A DNA stretch of 64,000 nucleotides from Oceanicaulis sp. HLUCCA04 (GCA_001314625.1 LJSH01000003.1:89728-153727); one strand, 5' to 3'. Positions 17,860 through 27,131 are shown, counted from the first letter of the stretch. A program made the numbers and translations. Notes: generated by a model not told the origin, from the sequence alone.

Positions 17860-18654
17860 ATGAACCGCAATGATCGACTGCCAGCCCTGCGTATGGGCCT
17901 GACTGCCACGGCTCTGGCACTGGTATTGGGCGCCGGCGCCACGGCGCAGCAATACGTTTCGGCGTCTGCCGGTTTCAATTTCCAGAGTGACAGCAGTAAT
18001 GAAGGCAGCTTCACCAGTGACTTCACGACTGGTGAAGGTGTCGTCGTGCCGGCCGGTACGGTGCTGGCGTCCGGTACGCCTCTGGGCTGGAATACCGAGT
18101 TTGATACCAGCGGGTTTGTCAGCGCGGCTTACGGGTGGCGCCTTGATAACGGTTTTCGGCTCGAAGCCGAGATCGGCTATTCCTCCAGCGATGTCGACAC
18201 CCACACCGATGTGACCGCTGGCGGCAATCCGATCGGTGCTGCCGATGCGGCGGTGCTGATTACCGGTTCACCGGAGCTGGGCGTGACCGTGGCCGATCTG
18301 GTGGCGGACGGGCGCGGGCAGCTGCGCAACACCAGCTTCATGATCAATGCCTATTACGACTTTGACCTTGAAGGACCGCTGGGCGCCTATGCCGGGGCTG
18401 GCATCGGCGCGTCGGACGTCAAGGTCCGTTACAACCCGTCCGATACCGCCATCATCAATGATAGCGAAACGGTGTTCGCCTATCAGGCGATGGCCGGTGT
18501 CAGCTATGATGTGTCGGACACTTTCCAGCTGTTTGGCGGCTATCGCTACCGGGCAACACAGAATGTGGACTTTGATGTCACCCTGTTCCCGGCCACGCTG
18601 GACATCGAGAACCGCTCGAACATCCTCGAAGTGGGCGCGCGCGTCTACTTCTAG
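17860..18654 (+). CDS. Outer-membrane beta-barrel protein
   Basis: This encodes 264 residues. The signal peptide (MGLTATALALVLGAGATAQ, cleavage near residue 30) is followed by alternating beta-strands with glycine/aromatic pattern and a C-terminal VGARVYF, the Bam-recognised aromatic end. The overall look is that of small 8-stranded OmpA/Opa-like barrels (outer membrane beta-barrel domain). ATG 17860 has GGGAG 8 bp upstream; the longer frame from 17788 would add a non-signal N-terminus. The function is probably structural or adhesive. A strong terminator follows. Confidence 0.85.
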   Translation: MNRNDRLPALRMGLTATALALVLGAGATAQQYVSASAGFNFQSDSSNEGSFTSDFTTGEGVVVPAGTVLASGTPLGWNTEFDTSGFVSAAYGWRLDNGFRLEAEIGYSSSDVDTHTDVTAGGNPIGAADAAVLITGSPELGVTVADLVADGRGQLRNTSFMINAYYDFDLEGPLGAYAGAGIGASDVKVRYNPSDTAIINDSETVFAYQAMAGVSYDVSDTFQLFGGYRYRATQNVDFDVTLFPATLDIENRSNILEVGARVYF

Positions 18655-18682
18655 GCCAGACAACCTGGAACCAAAATGGCGG

Positions 18683-18715
18683 CGGCCCTGCGAGCCTGAT
18701 CGGCTCGCAGGGCCG
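18683..18715 (+). terminator. Strong hairpin terminator after the outer-membrane protein gene
   Basis: A perfect 14-bp stem, CGGCCCTGCGAGCC paired with GGCTCGCAGGGCCG around a TGATC loop, begins 28 bp after the stop codon and is followed by TTTG. The U-tract is short, but stem length and position support intrinsic termination on the plus strand. Confidence 0.7.
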
Positions 18716-18814
18716 TTTGCCATGCGCCCTGGCCGCTCGCGCATTGCCCTTTGCCGCGCCTAGCCTCTATGGTCTGGCGCAACTGACCTGACACGTTCGC
18801 AAAAGGATACCCGC

Positions 18815-19789
18815 ATGCGCGCACTGATCTGCAAGGAATTTGGCCCGTTCGAGAATCTGGAAGTTGCCGAGGTGGATGCCCCGCCGCTGAACGAAGGCTT
18901 TGTGCAGGTCGATGTGAAGGCCGCCGGGGTGAATTTTCCCGACATTCTTCTGGTTGAAGGCAAGTATCAGGCTCAGCCGCCCTTTCCTTTCATTCCGGGC
19001 ACGGAATGTGCCGGTGTCGTTTCCGAACTCGGCAAGGGCGCGTCCGGCTTCAAGCCCGGTGACCGGGTGATTGTCGCGACAATGCTGGGCGGATTTGCCG
19101 AGCAGGCCGTGGCACCGGCTGCGCAAGTCATCCCGATACCCGATTCGATGAGCTTTGAGCACGCGGCGGCCTTCACCACCATTTATGGTACCTCCTATCA
19201 TGCGCTCAAACAGCGCGCGAAGCTGCAGCCGGGCGAGAGCGTGCTGGTGCTGGGTGCGGCCGGCGGTGTCGGCCTGGCCACGGTCCAGCTGGCCAAGGCC
19301 ATGGGCGCGAAAGTTATCGCCGCGGCAAGTTCAGACGAGAAGCTCGCCATTGCGCGCGAAGCGGGCGCTGATGAGTTGATCAACTATACGAGCGAAGACC
19401 TCAAGGCGCGTGTGCGCGAGATCACCGGCAACAAGGGCGTGGACGTGGTCTATGATCCTGTCGGCGGGGATTATTCGGAAACCGCCCTGCGGGCCACTGG
19501 CTGGGGCGCGCGCTATCTGGTCATCGGTTTTGCCGCCGGGCCGATCCCCAAAATCCCGCTGAATCTGGCGCTTCTCAATAGCCGCGACATTCTCGGCGTG
19601 TTCTGGGGCGCGTGGGCGGGGCGCAATCCGCGCGAGAACGCCATGAACATGAAAGAGCTGTTCGACCTTTACGAGGCCGGAAAGATCGTGCCGCATATTT
19701 CTGCTGCCTATCCGCTGGAAGACTTTGCCAAGGCCTTCGCTGACATCATGGAGCGCCGGGTCAAAGGCAAGGTTATCCTGACCTTCTGA
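18815..19789 (+). CDS. NADPH:quinone oxidoreductase family protein (zinc-less MDR)
   Basis: This encodes 324 residues, normal for the quinone oxidoreductase/zeta-crystallin branch of medium-chain dehydrogenases. Visible are the substrate-side VNFPDILLVEGKYQ, the PFIPGTECAGVVSELG segment, and the nucleotide fold VLVLGAAGGVGLATVQLAKAMGAKVIA (shown in part). The cysteine and histidine ligands of zinc alcohol dehydrogenases are missing. It likely reduces quinones or enoyl compounds with NADPH. A Shine-Dalgarno AAAGGA lies 8 bp before ATG 18815. It is expressed alone, after a terminator and before an unrelated hydrolase. Confidence 0.88.
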   Translation: MRALICKEFGPFENLEVAEVDAPPLNEGFVQVDVKAAGVNFPDILLVEGKYQAQPPFPFIPGTECAGVVSELGKGASGFKPGDRVIVATMLGGFAEQAVAPAAQVIPIPDSMSFEHAAAFTTIYGTSYHALKQRAKLQPGESVLVLGAAGGVGLATVQLAKAMGAKVIAAASSDEKLAIAREAGADELINYTSEDLKARVREITGNKGVDVVYDPVGGDYSETALRATGWGARYLVIGFAAGPIPKIPLNLALLNSRDILGVFWGAWAGRNPRENAMNMKELFDLYEAGKIVPHISAAYPLEDFAKAFADIMERRVKGKVILTF

Positions 19790-19845
19790 TTCGGGGTCGC
19801 TGTGACCCTTGCTGCCCTGACAGGGCCGATGCCCGGGAGTTGATA

Positions 19846-20919
19846 ATGACGCGTATCGCGCTTGCCTTTGTAGCCCTGATGCTGGCCACGCCGTTTGCTC
19901 ACGCCGGTTTGCAGCAGGCTGGGGAAAATGACTGGTCCATCATCATCCATGGCGGCGCGGGCGTTATCGAACGCGGCGATATGGATGCACAGACCGAAGC
20001 GGCCTATCGCGCTGCCCTGCAAAGCGCGCTGGAGCAGGGCGGGGCCATGCTGAGAGACGGTGCGGACGGGATTGATGTGGTCGAGGCGCTCATCCAGGCC
20101 TTTGAAGACGACCCGATGTTCAATGCCGGGCGTGGCGGCGTGTTCACGGCCGACGGCCGGGTGGAGATGGATGCATCGGTCATGATCGGCTCTACGCGCG
20201 CAGCCGGCGCCGTGGCCGGGGTGACGAGTGTGCGCCATCCTATTTCGCTGGCCCGGGCGGTCATGGAGCACAGCCCGCATGTCATGCTGGCCGGTGACGG
20301 GGCTGAAGGCTTCGCCGCCGAGCGCGGGCTGGAACTGGCCGATCAGGCTTTCTTCTTCACCGAGCGCCGCTGGCAGGCGATGGAGAGCCAGGTGCAGCGC
20401 ATGGGACTGCCCGTGCCGCCGCGCCCCGAAGGCGCGCCGGACCCTGAGCCGGTGAATGAAGGCGCGCTGGACATGATGGAGCGCGAGCATCGCTTTGGCA
20501 CCGTAGGGGTGGTTGTGCGTGATCAGTCGGGTGTCACGGTGGCGGGCACATCAACCGGCGGTACGACCGCCAAGCGCTGGGGCCGGGTTGGCGATACGCC
20601 GGTCATTGGCGCAGGTACCTGGGCAGACGAACGCTGCGGGCTGTCAGCCACGGGCACGGGCGAATACTTCATCCGCTTTAACGTGGCGGCGTCCATCTGC
20701 CGGGAGGCAGAATACCGCGCGCTTCAAACCGGGCCGGAGGGCGCCGCGCAGGCCGCAGCCGATGCCATGATGGACACGCTGCTGGCCGATGGCGGTGATG
20801 GTGGCATCGTGATGCTGTATCTGGGCGAGCCGGTCTGGGCAATGAATACGCCAGGCATGTACCGGGCAAGCTGGGGCGAGGGGCGCGAGCCCTACATCGC
20901 CATTTATGATGACGAGTAG
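19846..20919 (+). CDS. Isoaspartyl peptidase / L-asparaginase (Ntn-hydrolase), exported
   Basis: This encodes 357 residues. A signal peptide (ALAFVALMLATPFAHA) precedes the family start WSIIIHGGAGV. The block NAGRGGVFTADGRVEMDASV and the autocleavage site FGTVG with catalytic Thr219 identify a plant-type asparaginase that matures into alpha and beta chains and removes isoaspartyl residues. Export to the periplasm is unusual among cytoplasmic homologues but common in aquatic alphaproteobacteria that use peptides. ATG 19846 has GGGAG 8 bp upstream; TTG 19840 is less likely. A variable 30-residue Pro/Glu-rich linker sits just before the cleavage site. Confidence 0.9.
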   Translation: MTRIALAFVALMLATPFAHAGLQQAGENDWSIIIHGGAGVIERGDMDAQTEAAYRAALQSALEQGGAMLRDGADGIDVVEALIQAFEDDPMFNAGRGGVFTADGRVEMDASVMIGSTRAAGAVAGVTSVRHPISLARAVMEHSPHVMLAGDGAEGFAAERGLELADQAFFFTERRWQAMESQVQRMGLPVPPRPEGAPDPEPVNEGALDMMEREHRFGTVGVVVRDQSGVTVAGTSTGGTTAKRWGRVGDTPVIGAGTWADERCGLSATGTGEYFIRFNVAASICREAEYRALQTGPEGAAQAAADAMMDTLLADGGDGGIVMLYLGEPVWAMNTPGMYRASWGEGREPYIAIYDDE

Positions 20920-20927
20920 GCCTGGCT

Positions 20928-21548
20928 TCAGGCGGGCAGGGCGTCGAAGGGCAGGGTGAAATTGTCGCCACCAAACTCGGCATGCAGGCGGGCATGCTCC
21001 GCTTCGCTTATGCGTTGAATCTCGCACAGGCACCACACATCGCCGCCACTGGTGAAATGGGGTGTATCAAGCGTCTTTACGTGAACGGTGCCATCAGGCC
21101 GCTCGATGCGGTTCAGAGAAATGGTCATGGCCAGATCGCCGTCGAAGATGCCGGTGTGTTCCCATCGCTCGGTGACGTCATCGACCTGCGGCCCGAACAG
21201 ACCGTAAATGCTCTGCCCGCGCAGATCGGTGAGGGTCAGGTCAATCTCTGACAGGGCGCGCCTGTTGATCTCGATGAACACCGCCCCCGGGCCGACGAGG
21301 GAGCTCGGCCAGAAAGCATTGCGCACCCGGGCGCGGGTCACCTGGTCCTGCTTGCCCCCGGCGTTGCGGCGATAAAGGTCGCGAATGCGGCGGCGCTGGC
21401 GCAAGGCGGGCAGGTCGCGCCCGCGCTCCCATCGCGACACGCTGGTCTGGTCCACGCCCAGATACCCGGCCAAGGCTTCCTGCGTGAGGTTTTCGCGCCC
21501 GCGCAGCGCGCGGATCATGCGGGGCCAGTAATCAAGCGTTTCGTCCAT
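20928..21548 (-). CDS. XRE-family regulator with C-terminal sensor-like domain
   Basis: This encodes 206 residues. A Cro/C1-type helix-turn-helix occupies the N-terminus (LTQEALAGYLGVDQTSVSRW, about 20-39, then ERGRDLP). The remaining 130 residues have no motif I can name; the pattern of strands (GAVFIEINRRALSEIDLTLT...) resembles a PAS-like fold. ATG 21548 is preceded by GGGAG; the longer start at 21569 is less likely. It is divergent from the BtuB-like receptor gene and convergent, 8 bp apart, with the asparaginase gene. Confidence 0.82.
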   Translation of the reverse strand: MDETLDYWPRMIRALRGRENLTQEALAGYLGVDQTSVSRWERGRDLPALRQRRRIRDLYRRNAGGKQDQVTRARVRNAFWPSSLVGPGAVFIEINRRALSEIDLTLTDLRGQSIYGLFGPQVDDVTERWEHTGIFDGDLAMTISLNRIERPDGTVHVKTLDTPHFTSGGDVWCLCEIQRISEAEHARLHAEFGGDNFTLPFDALPA

Positions 21549-21728
21549 GGTTCCACTCCCGGACAACACCGCAGCGTGGCACAGGCAGATGACATCCGTA
21601 TAACGGGCAGGCGTACCTTAGGCGTTTTCATGCGGACCGGTCATGGAAACTTGTCGGTGTGTTGGCCGGGCTGTCACACAACTGATGCAAAGGCTCTCTT
21701 CGAGTGCATTCCAGCACCGGAGGGAATA

Positions 21729-23714
21729 ATGAAAGCGATCAGAACCTGCGCCCGCGCCTTGCGCCACCTTTTGGCCTTCAGCGCTATCGTGCCCGTGAGC
21801 GCGGCGAGCCTTGCCGCCCAGATGGACGCCGACAACCCGGTCTACGATCAGAGCCCGGAGATCATCACTGTTGTCAGCCGGGTACCACAGCGTATCGATC
21901 AGGTGGGTTCGGCGGCCAGCGTCTTTACTCTCGAGCAGATCGAGCAGCAGGATCTGCGTGTTCTGGACGACGTGCTGAACCGGGTTCCGGGCGTAGCGGT
22001 GACCCGGTCGGGTGGCTTTGGCCAGAACACGCAGGTGCGCATGCGCGGGTTCACCACCAAACACACGCTGGTGCTGGTGGACGGGGTACGGGTGAACAAC
22101 CCGTCGGAATTCTCCAGCCAGTTTGGCATCCAGCACGTCATGCTGGACATGATCGAGCGGGTTGAAGTGCTGCGCGGTCCCCAGTCTGGTATTTACGGCG
22201 CGGATGCGGTTGCAGGTGTCATCGCCCTCACCACGCGGCGCGGAACCGGCGAGCCCGATTTCCGGCTGACCGGCGGCTACGGCACCCACGACACCGTGCA
22301 GCTGGGCATGGGATCACAAGGCGCGATCGGACAGCTGGGATATGCGGCGTCGGCGTCCTACGTCGAAACCGATGGCATCTCGATTGCCAGCCGCCCGCCC
22401 GGCAATGTCGAGCCGGACGGCTATCGCAATACCACGCTGTCGCTGAACATCGACTATGCCTTCACACCCGATTTCGATTTCCGTGGCGGCGTGCGCTACG
22501 TGCAGGCCGTCAACCAGACGGACAATGCGTTCCTGATCGGCGATCCGGTCCTGCCCGACTTCCTGTTTCAGGACTCGCCCGGCTCGGTCGACAATGAGCA
22601 GCTCGTCGCTCATGGCGGTTTCTCGCTGGCCCAGCTCGATGGCCGCCTGACCCACAATGTACAGCTGGCCCACACCCGCATCGAAAGCCTGTCTGATGCG
22701 CCCGCCAGTGCCGTTGAAAGTGTCGGCGAAGTGACCGAGCTTCAGTATTTTGCTAGCTATACGTTCGGTGAGGCGGGCACGCTGTTCGGCCCGGAGAGCT
22801 TTGTGCTCCTGGGAATGGATGCCACGCGTGAAGGCGCGCTCTACCGAAATGTGCGCGGCGCGCAATTTGCCGCCATCGACCGCAGCATCGACAATGTGGG
22901 TATCTACACGAACCTCAACTGGCAGCTGGACGACGAGCTGTTCCTGTCTCTGTCGGCCCGCCATGACGAGAACGCGGATTTCGGCGGCGTCCAGACCGGC
23001 CGCGTGGCCCTGTCCTATGGTCTGCCGGACAGCCTGACGGGCGCGTGGGGCGTGCGGCTGCGCTCATCGCTGGGCTCGGGCCGTGAAGCGCCCAGCCTGC
23101 GCCAGCTCTTCGGCCAGTCAGCAACCTTCCAGGGCAATCCCGATCTCGCGACCGAGGAGACATGGATGGCCGATGCCGGGGTCGATTTCACCAGTCCGGG
23201 CGGAAACTACCGCCTGGGGGTGACGGCGTATTACGGCGAAGCGGACAATGGCATTTTCTCGGTGTTCAACCCGGCGCTAGGTGTCAGCCAGCCGCAGAAT
23301 ATCTCGAGCGTGATCGAGATGGATGGTGTCGAGCTGGAATTGAGCGCCACGCTGACGCGCTGGCTCGATGCGAACATCACCTACACCAATGCCCGGTCGG
23401 TTCAGGTGTCCAACGGCCAGCAGCTTTTCGGACGGCCAGAGCACGAGTTCAGCTTCGCGCTGACGGCACGCGCGACCGACCAGCTTAGCGTCACCTTTGA
23501 TGGATATGCACGCTCCGAGTTTCTTTCCGACTACCCGTCCACGTTCGAGATGCCCGGGTTTGAGCTGTTCAACCTCTCGGGACGCTATGAACTCAACGAC
23601 AATGTGCTGCTGCAAGCCTCCGTGAAGAATATTCTCGACACGCGCTACGAGTACAAGCTCGGAGACGGGACATACGGGCGTACGCTCGATTTCCGCATCT
23701 CCCTGCGCTACTAG
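21729..23714 (+). CDS. TonB-dependent receptor, BtuB-like
   Basis: This encodes 661 residues. A signal peptide ends near SLAAQ. A TonB-box-like region (EIITVVSRVPQ) is followed by the plug (LDDVLNRVPGVAVTRSGGFG, VRMRGFTTKHTLVLVDGVRVN, GPQSGIYGADAVAGVIALTTR) and a 22-strand-type barrel ending LDFRISLRY. Length and plug sequence are closest to the cobalamin/iron receptor group typified by BtuB. ATG 21729 has GGAGGG just upstream. The 180-bp leader shows no recognisable B12-box, so cobalamin control is not supported. A glycerophosphodiesterase lipoprotein gene follows 42 bp later. Confidence 0.88.
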   Translation: MKAIRTCARALRHLLAFSAIVPVSAASLAAQMDADNPVYDQSPEIITVVSRVPQRIDQVGSAASVFTLEQIEQQDLRVLDDVLNRVPGVAVTRSGGFGQNTQVRMRGFTTKHTLVLVDGVRVNNPSEFSSQFGIQHVMLDMIERVEVLRGPQSGIYGADAVAGVIALTTRRGTGEPDFRLTGGYGTHDTVQLGMGSQGAIGQLGYAASASYVETDGISIASRPPGNVEPDGYRNTTLSLNIDYAFTPDFDFRGGVRYVQAVNQTDNAFLIGDPVLPDFLFQDSPGSVDNEQLVAHGGFSLAQLDGRLTHNVQLAHTRIESLSDAPASAVESVGEVTELQYFASYTFGEAGTLFGPESFVLLGMDATREGALYRNVRGAQFAAIDRSIDNVGIYTNLNWQLDDELFLSLSARHDENADFGGVQTGRVALSYGLPDSLTGAWGVRLRSSLGSGREAPSLRQLFGQSATFQGNPDLATEETWMADAGVDFTSPGGNYRLGVTAYYGEADNGIFSVFNPALGVSQPQNISSVIEMDGVELELSATLTRWLDANITYTNARSVQVSNGQQLFGRPEHEFSFALTARATDQLSVTFDGYARSEFLSDYPSTFEMPGFELFNLSGRYELNDNVLLQASVKNILDTRYEYKLGDGTYGRTLDFRISLRY

Positions 23715-23756
23715 GCTGTAAGCTTTCCGGTTGGCCCGTCTGAAAGGACTTTTCCC

Positions 23757-24791
23757 ATGCCCGTATCCGATTCCGCCCGCTTTTTGATGCTCGCTAGCCC
23801 GGCCGTTGCCCTTCTGATTGCCGCATGCTCCGAGCCGGTGGGCGAAATCGAGATACCGGAGCGCTCCGAGGTAGCATCGGAAGCCGAGATGCGGCTTGCC
23901 GAAGCTGTCCAGGCGGAAACCAGCCTGCCCGAACCACTGGTCCCTGCCATGGTGGCCGAGGGTCAGCGCACAACCGACGTGCTACGCTGTCTGCGGGACA
24001 GGGACGCCACCATCGTCAGCGCGCACCGTGGCGGCGTGGAGCCGGGTTTTCCCGAGAATGCCATTGAGTCGGCGGCCAACACGCTGGCGCAAGGCCCGCT
24101 CATCCTCGAGCTGGACCTCCGCCGGACCGCCGACGGGGTGATCGTGCTCATGCATGACGAGACCCTCGACCGCACCACGACCGGTACCGGCGACATTTCC
24201 CAAATGAGCTTTGCCGATCTCGCCCAGTTCCAGCTGGTCGATAATGAGGGTGAGGTGACACCCTACCGGATCCCCAGCCTGTCTGAGGTGCTCAACTGGG
24301 CTAGGGGCCGGGCGCTGGTGCAGCTCGATGTGAAACGTACCGTGCCGGTGGAAGAGGTTGTGGCCTCCATTGTGGAGAATGATGCGGTCGCCTACTCGGC
24401 CGTCATCACCTATACGCTGGAGGACGCCCTGCGGGCTGCGGCGGCGGACGAGAATGTCATTATTTCCATTGAAATTACCGATCAGGAGCGTCTGGACGCG
24501 CTTCAGGCGGCCGGTGTTGACCGGTCCCGGCTGATGGCGTGGACGGGTGTGCACCGTGAGCCGGTGCCGGAAATCTGGGATCTTGTGGCAGCCGCCGACA
24601 TTCCGGTCGCGTTCGGGGCCTTGTGGTATATCGACAGCGCTGTGCTGGAGAGCGGCGATACGTCGATCTATCGCGAGATTGCCGATGGCGGCGTGACAGT
24701 GATCGCGTCCGACCTGCACTGGACGGCCTATGAGGCGCTTGAAGAGCGCCAGGATACGGTCGCCGCGTTCCAGGCGTGTACGGCGCGCTAG
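23757..24791 (+). CDS. Glycerophosphodiester phosphodiesterase lipoprotein
   Basis: This encodes 344 residues. Lipobox LIAAC with Cys24 predicts a membrane-anchored protein. The GDPD catalytic core is seen as VSAHRGG...PENA, LELDLRRTADGVIVLMHDE and the later LVQLDVK, matching the conserved His, Glu and Asp set that binds metal and cleaves glycerophosphodiesters to glycerol-3-phosphate. ATG 23757 has AAAGGA 8 bp upstream. The 42-bp gap and shared strand suggest cotranscription with the TonB receptor, which may import the substrate or product. Confidence 0.88.
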   Translation: MPVSDSARFLMLASPAVALLIAACSEPVGEIEIPERSEVASEAEMRLAEAVQAETSLPEPLVPAMVAEGQRTTDVLRCLRDRDATIVSAHRGGVEPGFPENAIESAANTLAQGPLILELDLRRTADGVIVLMHDETLDRTTTGTGDISQMSFADLAQFQLVDNEGEVTPYRIPSLSEVLNWARGRALVQLDVKRTVPVEEVVASIVENDAVAYSAVITYTLEDALRAAAADENVIISIEITDQERLDALQAAGVDRSRLMAWTGVHREPVPEIWDLVAAADIPVAFGALWYIDSAVLESGDTSIYREIADGGVTVIASDLHWTAYEALEERQDTVAAFQACTAR

Positions 24792-24895
24792 TCTGCTCTT
24801 GCGCCGTCAATGCCCGTAGCCTGACCCTAGGCCAGCCGGTGCGGGCTCAGGCGCACTTGCCCTGCAATACGCCCCCTTGCCGCGAACGCTCTTCC

Positions 24896-24919
24896 ATTTA
24901 GTTTCAGATGTAACTAAAT
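24896..24919. promoter_or_regulatory. Perfect palindrome upstream of hmgA, candidate operator
   Basis: ATTTAGTT-N8-AACTAAAT is an exact 8-8-8 inverted repeat, 33 bp before the hmgA start and AT-rich against a GC-rich background. The position overlaps where a promoter should lie. The size fits a dimeric MarR- or TetR-type repressor of the homogentisate genes, but no such regulator gene is adjacent. Confidence 0.6.
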
Positions 24920-24952
24920 TGGCATTCCCGCCGGAATGGAGGACACGAAATC

Positions 24953-26101
24953 ATGTCGCGCAAATGGATTTATACCTCACGCAGCGAAGGCGATGCCTCG
25001 CGCCAGGCCCATGCCGATTTCCCGGAACACGCGCCCTATGAGCGTGAAATGTCCAAGGAAGGCTTTTTCGGCCCCGCCGCCTTCCTGCATCACAAGCGCC
25101 CGCCCACCGGCTGGGTGAAATTTGAAGGCCCGCTGCAGCCGCGCGCGTTCGATCTGGCGCGCCTGAACCGCCCCGATGATGTGCCATGGTCCAGCCCGTC
25201 CGTGCTGCACAATAAAGGCTGCGACATCCGCTTCTGGAAGCTGGAAAAGCCGATGACGGGCCTCGCCCGCAATGGCGATGGCGACCAGCTCCTCTTCATC
25301 CATACCGGCAAGGGTTCGCTGTTTTGCGATTTCGGCCATCTGGCCTATGAGGCAGGTGATTATATCGTTCTGCCGCGTGCGACGATGTGGCGTCTGGTGC
25401 CTGCCGAGGCCACAGCCGTGCTGATGGTGGAAGCGACCAACACCCACTACACCCTGCCGGACCGGGGGCTTGTCGGCCCGCACGCGATATTCGATCCGGC
25501 TGTACTGGATGTGCCCGCCATGGACGAGGCTTTCCGCGCCCAGCAGGCGGACGACGACCATGAATGGGTGGTGCATGTCAAGAAACGCGGCGAGGTAAGC
25601 CGCATCACCTATCCCTATAACCCGCTGGATGCGGCCGGCTGGCATGGCGAGCTCTATCCGGTGCGGCTGAATGTGCGCGATATCCGCCCGCTGATGAGCC
25701 ATCGCTATCACGTGCCGCCGAGCGCCCACACGACCTTCCTGTCGGACCGCTTTGTGGTGTGCACCTTCGCGCCGCGCCCCTTCGAGACCGATCCGGGCGC
25801 GCTCAAAGTGCCGTTCTTCCACAATAACAATGATTATGACGAGGTGCTGTTCTACCACGCGGGCGACTTCTTCAGCCGTGACGGTATTGATGCGGGCATG
25901 ATGACCTTCCACCCGGCGGGTTTCACCCACGGTCCCCATCCCAAGGCGCTCGCAAACATGATGACCCCGAAAAAGGCCGCCACGGACGAGTATGCCGTGA
26001 TGATCGATACCCGCGATCCGCTCGATGTGGGCGAGGGCGCTTCCAGCGTCGAGAATCTGGAGTATGTCCATTCATGGAAGCCGAAGCAGGCGGCCGAATA
26101 G
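24953..26101 (+). CDS. hmgA: Homogentisate 1,2-dioxygenase
   Basis: This encodes 382 residues, the short bacterial form. It opens the aromatic ring of homogentisate to maleylacetoacetate in phenylalanine/tyrosine degradation. The C-terminal cupin shows FFHNNNDYDEVLFYHAGDF and FHPAGFTHGPHP, which carry the His-Glu-His iron ligands and the substrate-site histidines of this family. GGAGGA lies upstream of ATG 24953. The next four same-strand genes follow with gaps under 50 bp and end with a fumarylacetoacetate hydrolase, so a joint unit is likely. No maleylacetoacetate isomerase gene is present in the window. Confidence 0.92.
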   Translation: MSRKWIYTSRSEGDASRQAHADFPEHAPYEREMSKEGFFGPAAFLHHKRPPTGWVKFEGPLQPRAFDLARLNRPDDVPWSSPSVLHNKGCDIRFWKLEKPMTGLARNGDGDQLLFIHTGKGSLFCDFGHLAYEAGDYIVLPRATMWRLVPAEATAVLMVEATNTHYTLPDRGLVGPHAIFDPAVLDVPAMDEAFRAQQADDDHEWVVHVKKRGEVSRITYPYNPLDAAGWHGELYPVRLNVRDIRPLMSHRYHVPPSAHTTFLSDRFVVCTFAPRPFETDPGALKVPFFHNNNDYDEVLFYHAGDFFSRDGIDAGMMTFHPAGFTHGPHPKALANMMTPKKAATDEYAVMIDTRDPLDVGEGASSVENLEYVHSWKPKQAAE

Positions 26102-26125
26102 GCTCTTTAACACCGGGGGCGGGGC

Positions 26126-27127
26126 ATGGACGTTTTCACACTGGCGCAGGCCAATCTGATCTCGCCGCCGATCCTGTTCTTCGTGCTCGGGCTGTTTGCG
26201 GCCTTCGTCCGCTCTGACCTGTCCATTCCCGAGGCCATTGCCAAGGCCCTGTCGCTCTATCTGGTGATGGCCATCGGCTTCAAGGGCGGGGCGGAGATGG
26301 CCGCCGGAGACCTGAACTGGTCGGTCGGCGGAGCTATCCTGGCCGGTATCGTTCTGTCCGCGCTGCTGCCGGTTCTGGGCTTTGGCCTTCTGATGATGAC
26401 GACCAAGGTCGGGCGCATTGATGCGGCTGCGATTGCAGCCCATTACGGCTCCATCTCGATTGTCACTTTCATTGCGGCCAGCGATGCAGCCGTGTTCCTG
26501 CAAGTGCCCGGAGAGGGCTTCATGGTGGCGGTGGCCGCCGCGATGGAGGCGCCCGCGATTGTCACCGCCCTGATACTTGCAGGCTCTGCTGCACGCGCTT
26601 CGAACGGCACTGGCGAACATGGCGAAAGCCGCCTGACGGTTCTCAAAGAGATCGCAGCCAACGGCTCCATCGTCCTGCTGATCGGGGCTTTCCTCATCGG
26701 CTGGATGACGGGGCCTCGCGGCATGGAGGCCGTGTCACCCTTCTTCAACGATATATTCCGCGGCGTGTTGTGCCTGTTCCTGCTGGATATGGGGCTGGTG
26801 GCGGGCCGGGGCCTGCTGCGCAACTGGCGCGTGCTCAAACCTGGTGTGATCGGGTTCGGGCTCTACATGCCGCTCGTCGGCGCGATTGCAGGCATGGGCG
26901 TCGGCCTTTTGGCCGGACTTGATCCTGGCAGCCTGGGCCTTCTGATGACGCTGGCGGCATCAGCCAGCTATATCGCGGTTCCGGCGGCACTTCGTCTGGC
27001 AATGCCCGAAGCGCGCCCGGCTATCTCGCTGACCTTGTCGCTGGGCATCACCTTCCCGTTCAATCTGGTAGCCGGCATTCCGCTGTATTTCTGGCTCGCC
27101 CGGCTTGTCACTGGCAGTGGAGGCTAG
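26126..27127 (+). CDS. sbtA: SbtA-like sodium-dependent bicarbonate permease
   Basis: This encodes 333 residues with about 10 membrane helices in two inverted halves. Family landmarks include SPPILFFVLGLFAAFVRSDL at the N-terminus and IAAHYGSISIVTFIAASDA in the first half. In cyanobacteria SbtA imports HCO3- with Na+ for carbon concentration. It starts 24 bp after hmgA, and its 3' neighbour is an SbtB-like protein followed by a carbonic anhydrase, which supports the assignment by context. No Rubisco or carboxysome gene is seen, so here it probably serves anaplerotic carboxylation or pH control. Confidence 0.88.
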   Translation: MDVFTLAQANLISPPILFFVLGLFAAFVRSDLSIPEAIAKALSLYLVMAIGFKGGAEMAAGDLNWSVGGAILAGIVLSALLPVLGFGLLMMTTKVGRIDAAAIAAHYGSISIVTFIAASDAAVFLQVPGEGFMVAVAAAMEAPAIVTALILAGSAARASNGTGEHGESRLTVLKEIAANGSIVLLIGAFLIGWMTGPRGMEAVSPFFNDIFRGVLCLFLLDMGLVAGRGLLRNWRVLKPGVIGFGLYMPLVGAIAGMGVGLLAGLDPGSLGLLMTLAASASYIAVPAALRLAMPEARPAISLTLSLGITFPFNLVAGIPLYFWLARLVTGSGG

Positions 27128-27131
27128 AGCG

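Noticed and set aside
19794-19808. Small hairpin GGGTC-GCTGT-GACCC after the quinone oxidoreductase gene
   Set aside because: Five base pairs and no T-run are too little for a terminator call.
21549-21728. Possible cobalamin riboswitch upstream of the BtuB-like receptor
   Set aside because: I looked for a B12-box and the surrounding helices and found neither; only short unrelated inverted repeats are present.
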